NCBI RefSeq assembly: GCF_031143425.1
Contig: NC_090437.1
Coordinates: 1,175,742,863 to 1,175,806,862, forward strand
Direction: 5' to 3'
DNA: 64,000 bases
DNA from: Pleurodeles waltl
Lineage: Eukaryota > Chordata > Amphibia > Caudata > Salamandridae
Shown: one piece after another, positions 56,351 to 64,000 of the stretch
Position numbering within the stretch: position 1 is the stretch's first letter
How the letters are laid out: the number at the start of each line of letters is the position of its first letter
Position numbers and translations under genes: made by a program
Notes under the pieces: generated by a model
Told to the model about the DNA's origin: nothing
Seen by the model: the letters and a program-made list of their open reading frames with translations, nothing else
Database searches by the model: none

Positions 56351-57388
56351 GTCTGACAGCCAAGTAAGCTTGTAATTGGTTAATCATTTTGCCAACTTAT
56401 TTTGCACTTTTGTTGTTATAAAAAACTTTAATATCCAATAAAATGATCACATAAAAAAATGAACAAACTTGAAGCCTTTTATGATTACTATTTTATGTGA
56501 ATTAATTGATTTTATGATACTGTATGTAAAGGATTTTACTAACTGAGCTTTTATAAATACATAATAATATTAATACCCATGACATAATTTGATCAAAACA
56601 TGAAATCCGACTAAACACGCGCCTATTGCAATTAAATCTGCGTGCACGGAATACTGAGGGGGCGTGGTCTTGAAGCCATCTCGGGCCTCTTCAATCCATT
56701 CCTTGCCCCTTCAGGTCACTCCTGCCGCTTTCTTCTCTCTCCGTTTGTAACACTTTTTCGTTTTTCCCTTCCTCCGTCTTTCCCATATGTCTCATTTGCT
56801 CCAGCAAATGCTTGAGACAGAAGAATAAGCCCCGGCCCTCAAAAATAAGTGCTGGTGCTCAGCACCGGAAACAACAAGCACAAATTAAGCACTGCATTTA
56901 GCATGTTGGAAACATGAGGCAACCTATTACTTATAAGCAGTAGATCTTAATTCATTGAGTTGGTAGAAGCATCACCAGCCTTCCTGAGGCTGCAGCTGCC
57001 TATACCTAAAATGTAATCATGCAAATTTGAGAAAGTGGTAAAAAAAAGCAGTATTTTCCATTTTAATTCGCATTGGAATAATTATTTTCTGCTACACTGG
57101 GGCTGAGTCTGTGAACCCCTAAACAAAACTCTTAGGTTTGAAAACCATTCTCCTGCATCCACGGACTCCATGAGATGACTCTTAGATCCTTATTCGCCCC
57201 TCAGATTTGTGGACACTGGTGCTAAAGTCCAACAAGGAGCCACAAGTCGTCCTTAAGGGTGTAACTTGTAAATAGCCAGTGAAATTTCATGAACAATCAT
57301 AAAATACCACCAAATTAGCACATGATCACCCCACCCCCGTTTAACAGTGACCCATGACAAATTAACAGGAACTGCTAACTATCAAGAC
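56351..57388. other. Unassigned DNA
   Basis: No coding motif. GGGGGCGTGGTCTTGAAGCC near 56,659 resembles the start of the L1 5-prime UTR (GGGGGCGTGGC) but lacks the YY1-type core. The segment near 56,830-56,895 (CCCCGGCCCTC...CAGCACCGGAAAC) has short inverted words typical of a transposon end, with no partner found. Confidence 0.4.
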
Positions 57389-57721
57389 TAAGGGGGTCAT
57401 TACAACCCTGGCGGACGGTGTTAAAGGTGCGGTAATACCGCAAACAGGCTGGCGGACAAAAAAAGGGAATCATGACCGTGGCGGAATCCGCCAACATAGA
57501 CAGCCACTTTAACACTCCGACCGCCACGGCGGCACAGACAAGCAGCGTGGTGGTCACCGCCAACAGACAGGCGGAGGACAATGTACCGCCCACAGTATCA
57601 CAACCCGCCAATCCGCCACCTTTTCCGGGGCGGATTCACCGTGGATAAAAACACAGCGGAAACAGCTTCTGCAATGGGAAAACTCTCACCTTCTACACAT
57701 CCCACAAGGAAGGAGGACACC

Positions 57722-57804
57722 ATGGAGCCAGAATTACAAATCCTATCTGCCCTTGTCTTCCTGCTCATTTACGAACACCAGCAACTGCGGCGGCGAAGAC
57801 AACG
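57722..57804 (+). CDS. Harbinger transposase, proposed first coding exon
   Basis: ATG at 57,722 opens MEPELQILSALVFLLIYEHQ followed by an Arg-rich LRRRRQR that could act as a nuclear signal. I end the exon at 57,804 with a GC-type donor (CG then GCGAGT). The decayed Harbinger at 4,241 has the same MEPEL start and a normal GTGAGT at the aligned position. Joined to the acceptor at 62,464-62,465 (TTGTCCTTCCTAG), the split Arg codon and the frame of the DDE exon match exactly, giving about 371 residues, normal for the family. A weak TATA-like GGATAAAAAC lies 80 bp upstream (about 57,643). The alternative is that the transposase starts at a Met in the frame opening at 62,197, with this ORF separate. 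Confidence 0.55.
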
Positions 57805-58286
57805 GCGAGTACTGCACCTACGACATAGGGGAGGGGGGAGGCAAAAGTCAGGGGGACACACACGCAACACCCCCACCCCCACCCTCACCCTCGCACATTA
57901 CAACACACACACCAATGCATTTAAAAACATCACAGTAACAACCCACAACCCCCCTGAAGAATGCAAAGACAAAAGGAAATGAGTTCAAAAATTGTAATGT
58001 ATCAAAATACAGTTACCAAATATATACAGATATATATATACACATTCAAAAGTATATACATTACAAGAAGTAGTGCAGGTATGCACATATCAATGTCCGT
58101 GCACCACTGGTCCAAAAATGCATGGGCGAGGCCCACAATAGATACCTGTCCACAAACGGAGAGAACACTGCTGGGGCATCAGATAGAAATACAACAGGCT
58201 CCTCAGGGGGAAGGGAAGGGGAGGCACCTCAGCCGGATTACAGCACCACGCCAGATGCACGACGGGGCTCCATGCCCATTGATGTA

Positions 58287-58590
58287 TCCTGGGGAGTGCA
58301 AAGCCACAGTCTCTCAAGTCCATACAGTGGGTGGTTTGCCCACTGTTCCATCCTGGGGAGTGCAAAGCCACAGTCTCTCAAGTCCATACAGTGGGTGGTT
58401 TGCCCACTGTTCCATCCTGGGGAGTGCAAAGCCACAGTCACTCAAGTCTCTACAGTGGGTGGGTTGCCCACTGTTCCATCCTGGGGAGTGCAAAACCACA
58501 GTCTCTCAAGTCTCTACAGTGGGTGGGTTGCCCACTGTTCCATCCTGGGGAGTGCAAAGCCACAGTCACTCAAGTGGATAACAGTCTCCA
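58287..58590. repeat. 64-bp minisatellite, about 4.7 units
   Basis: TCCTGGGGAGTGCAAAGCCA starts units at 58,287, 58,351, 58,415, 58,479 and 58,543, exactly 64 bp apart. Units differ by a few bases (CCATA/CTCTA, GGTTTGCC/GGGTTGCC). The Pro/Ser/Trp frames across it are repeat products. Confidence 0.97.
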
Positions 58591-58699
58591 CTGGTTCTGG
58601 AGGGGGAATGGTGCCCACACTGCATTAGGCTCTCCGTGACGGTTCCTGTTCCGTCACAGTCCCAGCTGTACATGGGATATCGATGCTTGATGTGGCGGT

Positions 58700-59330
58700 G
58701 TTTCCTTGTTCAGCGGTGCTTTGCCCTGTTCAGCGGTCTTCACCATGTCGGTGATTCTCTTGTTCAGCGGTGCTTTGCCATGGCGGTCTCTGCCCTGTTC
58801 ACCGGTTCTCTGCCCTGTTCAGCGGTGCTTTGCCTTGTTCAGCGGTCTTCACCATTGCGGTGATTCTCTTGTTCAGCGGTGCTTTGCCATGCCGGTCTCT
58901 GCCCTGTTCACCGGTTCTCTGCCCTGTTCAGCAGTGCTTTGCCCTGTTCAGCGGTCTTCACCACGGCGGTGATTCTTTTGTTCAGCGGTGCTTTGCCATG
59001 GCGGTCTCTGCCCTGTTCACCGGTTCTCTGCCCTGTTCAGCGGTGCTTTGCCCTGTTCAGCGGTCTTCACCACGGCGGTTATTCTCTTGTTCAGCGGTTC
59101 TGTGTCATGGCGGTCTTTGCCCTGTTCACCGGTTCTCTGCCCTGTTCAGCGGTCTTCACCATCGCAGTAATTCTCTTGTTCTGCGGTGCTTCGCCATGGC
59201 GGTCTCTGCCCTGTTCAGCGGTTCTCTGCCCTGTTCAGGGGTGCTTTGCCCTGTTCAGCGGTCTTCACCATGGCAGTGATTCTCTTGTTCTGCGGTGCTT
59301 TGCCATGGCGGTCTCTGACCTGTGCATTGG
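58700..59330. repeat. 109-bp minisatellite, about six units
   Basis: The word TGCTTTGCCATGGCGGTC recurs at 58,771, 58,880, 58,989, about 59,098 (changed) and, after a unit shortened by 20 bp, at 59,187 and 59,296. Each unit is itself made of TGTTCAGCGGT-type subrepeats. The long Cys/Leu/Ser frames here are repeat artefacts. Confidence 0.95.
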
Positions 59331-59394
59331 TGTGTGGCATGACGGTCCCTCATTGCCCAGCGGGGCTGTGGCAGCCGGGCCCTCCTGGGCACTG

Positions 59395-59540
59395 ACTCCG
59401 GCGGTGGTCTCCTGACCAGTGAAGATGCTTCAGCCCTCCTGGGCAATGACTCCGGCGGTGGTCTCCTGACCAGTGACAATACTTCTGCCCTCCTGGGCAA
59501 TGACTCCGACTGTGGTCTCCTGACCAGTGATGACGGTGCT
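59395..59540. repeat. 54-bp minisatellite, three units
   Basis: GTCTCCTGACCAGTGA recurs at 59,407, 59,461 and 59,515, spaced 54 bp, with GCCCTCCTGGGC and TGACTCCG words between. Confidence 0.93.
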
Positions 59541-59618
59541 GGCGGTGGCGTCCCGGCCGCCAGGGAGGATGGCGCCCTTCTCCGCCGTGCTGCTCTCACC
59601 AGACTGTGCAGACTTCTT

Positions 59619-61039
59619 CTAGCACTTCACCACCTTTGGAGGAGTCACAGCTGACTCTGCAATCCCCCTGGGACCCTTGTGAGCAGTTTTGCCGCCAGGA
59701 GTCTTCACCCTGTCCCGCCGACCACTTTCCCACTTGAGATGCTTTACAGGGGGTGGACTGGCAGTGCTTTGGCTCCGTGTCACACTGCCTGCCCTGGTGG
59801 CCGGTGCACTCCACACACCTGTTACACGCACCACTGGTACTGAAGTCTTTTTGGCTGAGGCGCTACCACGGGACTTATGAATTGGAGGGGTGGGGATGGG
59901 GGCAAAGAGGTCAACGTTGCTGAGGGAGAGTTTCTGACGAACACTGGGATGGGTAGTTGGAGGGGGTCTGGGAGTGGAGGAAGAGGAGGTGGTTGTAGGA
60001 GGTGTCACTTTAGGTGTTTTGGGTGCAGGTGCAGGTACTGGAGGCTGTCGTGAGGTGGATGGATGTTGGGTGTGTGGGTGCCCGCGTTTGTGTACTTTGG
60101 GAGGGGGCATCACAGACACACTGGGAGAGGACACAGGGGATGTGCAAATGGGAGTAGGGGTGGTGAGTGCAGGTGAGCGGGGTGTGGTGCTGGGTGTTCT
60201 GGTGCGAGTCCTAGTGCCTGTAGATGTAGTGCATGCAGGTGAGAGTGTAGACGACACTGGGAGTTAGGAGGGAGACGACGACGAGGGGGACACAGTGGAG
60301 GCAGTGGATGTTGCTGTGTCTGGATGTGTGTGATGCTTGTGTGAGTGCCTGTGGGATGTGTGGTGCCTGTGTTTGCCTGAGCTACTTTGGGGTTTTGAGG
60401 TGTATGCATGCTTGTCTGATGGTGTGCTTGGGATGGGCTGGGGTACATGGGATTGGGTCTGGGTGGAGGAAGTTGGAGGGGGGAGGCTAGACACAGGGAC
60501 AATGGCTGCCATCAGTGCTGAGGCCAGAGATTGCAGGGTTCGATGAAGGGCAGCCTGACCAGAATGAATGCCCTCCAGGAATGCATTACCGTGTTGCAAC
60601 TCCCTTTCTACACCCTGGATGGCATTCACAATGGTAGACTGCCCAACAGTGAGTGACCTGAGGAGGTCAATGGCCTCATCACTGAGGGCAGCAGGGGTGA
60701 CAGGGGCAGGGGCTGAGGTGCCTGGGGCGAAGGTGATGCCCACCCTCCTGGGTGAGCGGGCACGGGGCGAACGCTGAGGGGCTGCTGGGAGGGTGGTGCT
60801 GGTAGGGGAGGTGGCGGCTGTACCTGTAGAAGTGGGGGGCACAGATGGTGCCGCCACCACAAGGGAGCTCCCATCGGCGGACGAGTCTGTGTCGCTGGTT
60901 GGTGATCCGGTGACCGACGTGTAGCTTCCCTCGCCCTCCGTCCCACTGGTGCATTCTGAGTTTGTGTTGTGGCCCTCCATGGCCATGTGGGATGCAGCTC
61001 TCTCGTGCTCCGGTGCCACTGTACCTCCGCCTGATGATG
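59619..61039 (-). pseudogene. Harbinger accessory protein, exon 3 (Ser/Pro/Thr-rich tail)
   Basis: Read from 61,039, after an acceptor TTTTGTGCATCAG, this exon codes for a Ser/Thr/Pro-rich region. A SPRRVGITF...TSAPAPV segment is followed by a helical GQSTIVNAIQGVERELQHGNA segment near 60,640 and then a His/Thr-rich stretch. A TAA at 60,264-60,266 interrupts it. The same frame continues for 212 residues, ending with a Lys/Arg-rich part (KHLKWESGRRDRVKTPGGKT) and a stop at 59,619. The exon is collinear with the decayed exon at 7,590-5,440. The long tail is probably disordered; the helical segment, the part best conserved between copies, may mediate self-association. Confidence 0.7.
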
Positions 61040-61421
61040 CTGATGCACAAAAGAACAGGGAGAACAGAAAAAGGGGACGATGACAGAAGAAAGACAGGTT
61101 GAGTGCATGGCTCACCGCTACCGTTGCAGACAATACAGACACAGCAGCCCCCTGCACTACGCCGTGCTCTTGGCCTTTACAGATGCAATTCCTGGGATAT
61201 GGCCTACATTGCTATGGTGGACATCTGCACACATGGATGCCACAGGGGCATGTATACCTGTACTTGGCACTCTACTGCGGTGGGGTGGAGTGGCACATGG
61301 CCTGCATTACGGAGGGGCCTAGCCTATGGAAGTCGCCCTGGCCTAGGGAAACCCACAGCCCTCCTCCCACACCCAGACCCCTCAACTGCACGCAAAGTCC
61401 CCAGAATGAGGGTGTACTCAC

Positions 61422-61691
61422 CCCCTTGTGTCTGCTGTGATGCCCTAAAGCGCCCATTCGACTCAGTGTAGGCCACTGCCAGGATCCGGAACATCAGGGG
61501 GGTCATGGGGCGACGGGCACCTCTCCCACGTTGGGAGGCCATCCCCAGCTGAGCCTCCGCCGTCTTCTTGCTCCAGCGGCGAATGTCCTCCCATTTTTCC
61601 GGCAGTGGGTGCCCCGTATCTGGTGGACCCCCAGGGTCCGGACGTCCTTGGCGATGGCACGCCAAATGTCCTTTTTCTGGTGGGCGCTGAC
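61422..61691 (-). pseudogene. Harbinger accessory protein, exon 2 (Myb/SANT-like domain)
   Basis: Acceptor TGTCATGTAG before 61,691, donor GTGAGT after 61,422. Starts VSAHQKKDIWRAIAKDVRTL and continues, after a one-base loss in an A-run near 61,598, as KWEDIRRWSKKTAEAQ and GARRPMTPLMFRILAVAY. The spaced Trp residues and Arg/Lys-rich third helix fit the Myb/SANT-like trihelix domain of Harbinger DNA-binding proteins, which recognise the element ends. With the lost base counted, the exon 1 to 2 and 2 to 3 phases agree, which supports both the splice sites and the view that this is a single recent deletion. Confidence 0.75.
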
Positions 61692-61888
61692 CTACATGAC
61701 ATGCACAGGGGAAGAAGAGAAGTCATTAGCAAGAGCACCGTCGAAGTGAGTGGCCCACATCCCTGCCCTTGCCATGTGGCACATGCATTCACAGTCCTTC
61801 ATGTTCATTGCACTCTGCCCCCTTCCCTCTTACAACCAGCCCTCTCCACCCAGGCATAGCCCATACAACGTGCTCCCTGTGTACTTAC

Positions 61889-62002
61889 CTGTTGGTCTGG
61901 AGGACCGTAGAGTAGCGTGTACTGGGGGAGGACCCCGTCCACGAGCTTCTCCAAATCCTGAGCAGTGGAGGCAGGGGCCCTTTCCCCAGATGCAGAAGCC
62001 AT
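61889..62002 (-). CDS. Harbinger accessory protein, exon 1
   Basis: ATG at 62,002; 38 codons, MASASGERAPASTAQDLEKL...YGPPDQQ, ending at a canonical GTAAGT donor (61,888-61,883). The DLEKLVDGVLPQYTLLYG part is the first helix region of the Myb/SANT-like domain that continues in exon 2, a common layout for these proteins. The start is about 460 bp from the transposase DDE exon on the opposite strand, so the intervening DNA (62,003-62,465) must hold its promoter. Confidence 0.75.
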
Positions 62003-62465
62003 TGTCTCTTCCAGACCGAGGTCACAGCAGCACTTGCAGTGTAGGTCCTCTCCTGTCGAAGATCAGGTATCGAGTGATTGAACAGATAGAAAATGGCGGT
62101 CACGTCCGCTGTGGAGACGTCCGCGGCGGTGCGTCTCATCACCGCCGGCGCACTTCATCATTGGCTCCTGGGACCCATAGGGTCCAATGTTAACCAATGC
62201 AGCATTGCGCCGCGGTCTTCGACAGCCTAGCGCGACGGTGTACAACGCCAGCGCAGTTACCTCACATCCCATTGTCCCAGTTTAGAGGTCAGGCAGCCGC
62301 CATTTCAGAGGCCCACATGGCTTCATTTACAACTGCGTCACACATACCTAGGCCTACACTCGACACACATACAGGAAGATTTTTGTCTTTGGTGTCGTGT
62401 TCTGTGTATCTGTGGGTACATACCTGGGATTTTGTTGACTCTGTGGTCGCTGTTGTCCTTCCTAG

Positions 62466-63497
62466 GCACCGTCAGCTGGGACATTTGAGAAGATGGAGGA
62501 ATCCTCCGGTGTACCGACCGCTGGTGGACCTGTTGACAATGGAGGAGCGACATTTACTCATCACCTACAGGTTTGACCGTGCCACTAACCAGGAACTATG
62601 TACCCAGTTGGAGCCAGACCTGATGTCACCAATCCGCCATCCCACAGGAATCCCCCCTCAAGTGCAGTTGCTATCAGTGCTCCATTTCCTTGCAAGTGGA
62701 TCTTTTCAGACAACAGTGGCCATGGCATCAGGGATGTCCCAGCCTATGTTTTCCAACGTGTTGTCCAGAGTGTTGTCTGACCTGCTGAAACACGTAAGGA
62801 GCTACATCGTTTTCCTTCAGGTGGAGGATTTGGCTACAGTGAAAGGTGACTTCTATGCCCTTGGTATCCCCAACATCATAGGTGCTATTGATGGCACCCA
62901 TGTAGCTCTGGTCCCCCCCACAGGAGTGAACAGGTGTACAGGAACAGGAAGAGTTATCATTCGATGAATGTACAGATGGTATGTTTGGCAGACCAGTACA
63001 TCTCCCAGGTAAATGCTATGTTCCCTGGCTCAGTGCATGACGCCTACATCCTGCCCAATAGCAGCATCCCTTCTATGATGGGTCAACTCCAGAGGCACCG
63101 GGTGTGGCTATTGGGGGAGTCTGGTTACCCCAACCTGTCCTGGCTATTGACCCCAGTGAGGAATCCCAGGACCAGGGCAGAGGTACGCTACAATGAGGCC
63201 CATGGGCGGACTAGGAGGGTGATTGAACGCACCTTCGGCCTCCTGAAGGCCAGGTTCAGGTGCCTCCATATGACAGGTGGTTCCCTATTCTACTCACCGA
63301 AGAAGGTGTGCCAGATCATCATTGCCTGCTCGATGCTTCACAATCTTGCTTTGCGATGCCAGGTGCCTTTTCTGCAGGAGGATGGTCCAGATGGCGGTGT
63401 TGTGGCAGCTGTGGAGCCTGTGGACAGTGATGAGGAGGACGCTGAGGAAGAAGACATAGACAACAGGGAGTCAGTCATACAGCAATATTTCCAGTGA
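62466..63497 (+). pseudogene. Harbinger DDE transposase, main exon, one frameshift
   Basis: HARBI1-like DDE transposase that cuts and pastes the element with a 3-bp target duplication. After the acceptor TTGTCCTTCCTAG, the exon shows RRWRNPPVYRP, a helix-turn-helix-like region (FDRATNQELCTQLEPDLMSP, GIPPQVQLLSVLHFLASGSF), GMSQPMFSNVLSRVL, then the catalytic core. Catalytic residues are Asp in AIDGTH (62,890), Asp in GSVHDAY (63,039) and Glu in RRVIERTFG (63,225). CSMLHNLA and an acidic tail (DSDEEDAEEED) end it at 63,497. All three catalytic residues remain. A frame change near 62,925-62,940, between THVALVPP and YRNRKSYHSMNVQM, inactivates this copy. Confidence 0.9.
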
Positions 63498-64000
63498 CAC
63501 ACAGGTGAGAACAGTTTTCTTTTTAGCATTACATTCACTTTCACACTTCTACCTCTATCCTGTCTGTCATTTCATAGCAGTATTTCGTCACTGAGTTGTA
63601 CCTTTCCATTACGGCTCCACAGGTGTGGTTAGCAACGTGTGTTATCTGCTTGTATCCTTCAAGGACTTGTGATGTGTGACATAGGTATGTTGTCTTTACA
63701 ATTGGAAACGCATGTTGACACTGTCATTAATTATACATATTTACCAAATCACAGACTGACTCCAGATTGTTTTGTGGTTCAAGGGTGTTTATTTAAGTGC
63801 TCAAAAATGGAGGGGGGTAGTAATATGGTGATGAGGGACGGTGGAGGAATGTCCATGGCAGAGTCCAGTCCATTAGTCACACAGGTGCACTGCCCATATG
63901 GGCATAGGAAGTGGAGCTGGGGCAGTTGCAATCTGGACAGGGTAACAAAGTGAGACAGTGGGAGGACAATCAGGGTGGTCTCATTTCCTGGCGGGGGTCT
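63498..64000. other. Harbinger 3-prime region, non-coding, cut by window end
   Basis: Downstream of the transposase stop; no further gene recognised. The right terminal inverted repeat should lie beyond the window, as no complement of GGGGGTCATTACAAC is present. Confidence 0.6.

Larger units (their letters stand above)
57392..64000. mobile_element. Large PIF/Harbinger DNA transposon, right end beyond the window
   Basis: The left terminus GGGGGTCATTACAACCCTGG is preceded by TAA (57,389-57,391), a target typical of Harbinger. The element contains both genes of that superfamily: a DDE transposase on the plus strand (exons 57,722-57,804 and 62,466-63,497) and an antisense Myb/SANT-type accessory gene (62,002-59,619). 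It also carries three minisatellites (58,287-58,590, 58,700-59,330, 59,395-59,540). More than 6.6 kb is visible. Each gene has one frame-disrupting indel, and the accessory gene has one stop. The copy is therefore recent but not obviously active. Confidence 0.88.

Noticed and set aside
56655..56700. GGGGGCGTGGTC as a truncated L1 5-prime end
   Set aside because: Only about ten bases match the L1 start and the YY1-type core is missing; likely chance similarity.
58770..59415. Cys/Leu/Ser-rich frames of up to 178 residues
   Set aside because: They follow the 109-bp minisatellite. Because 109 is not a multiple of three, the same motif appears in successive frames, as expected of a repeat and not of a gene.
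1..64000. CRISPR arrays, tRNA or rRNA genes, bacterial-type operons
   Set aside because: None seen. The tandem repeats lack spacer structure, and no tRNA box A/B pair or rRNA-like block was found. The window is eukaryotic repeat DNA.

Overview
This window looks like non-coding, transposon-packed DNA from a very large vertebrate genome. The best guess is a salamander or newt, and the Harbinger-rich content recalls Pleurodeles; this is inferred from the element mix, because no host gene is present. In 64 kb I recognise no host exon, tRNA, rRNA or CRISPR array. Nearly everything identifiable is a mobile element or a repeat: LINEs (L1 and CR1/L2 type), a Penelope-like element, a Gypsy LTR retrotransposon, a DIRS-type tyrosine-recombinase element, solo LTRs, two large PIF/Harbinger DNA transposons and several Harbinger-type MITEs.

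Layout. 1-293 is the cut-off end of a solo-LTR family seen twice more in the window. 300-4,240 is mostly unassigned. 4,241 to about 9,890 is an old, decayed Harbinger element whose antisense accessory-gene exon (about 7,590-5,440) is interrupted by a 716-bp chain-of-hairpins MITE (5,897-6,612, TSD TAG). It probably also carries a solo LTR (about 8,425-9,480). About 9,890-10,290 and 10,700-13,430 are CR1/L2-like LINE remnants with another hairpin-chain element between them. 14,732-20,054 is a complete but multiply broken Gypsy element (LTR-gag-PR-RT-RNaseH-IN-LTR). About 24,000-33,480 is a Penelope-like element. It is split by a nearly intact full-length L1 on the minus strand (25,662-32,385, 14-bp TSD) and again by a 170-bp MITE inside its GIY-YIG domain.

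37,262-43,849 is a recent tandem duplication of 3,294 bp (about 0.3 % divergence). Its junction falls exactly at the loop of a perfect hairpin in a GC-rich Harbinger MITE. The duplicated block carries a TCCA-type simple-repeat array and part of a plus-strand L1. That L1 continues to about 51,440 but is interrupted by two opposite-orientation solo LTRs (44,236-47,151, TSD GGGCC; 48,592-51,187, TSD TATAA). The first solo LTR itself contains two MITEs with TTT duplications. DIRS remnants follow (51,440-52,930), then a MITE (54,389-54,579) and a LINE C-terminal remnant (55,450-56,350).

57,392 to the window end is a large Harbinger element, autonomous in type. Its transposase appears to be split into a short Arg-rich first exon near the left terminus (57,722-57,804) and a DDE exon (62,466-63,497). 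The antisense three-exon Myb/SANT-like accessory gene (62,002-59,619) lies wholly inside the intervening intron, together with three minisatellites. Its left terminus matches that of the 46,201 MITE at 18 of 20 positions, so the window holds a probable autonomous source and its non-autonomous derivatives side by side.
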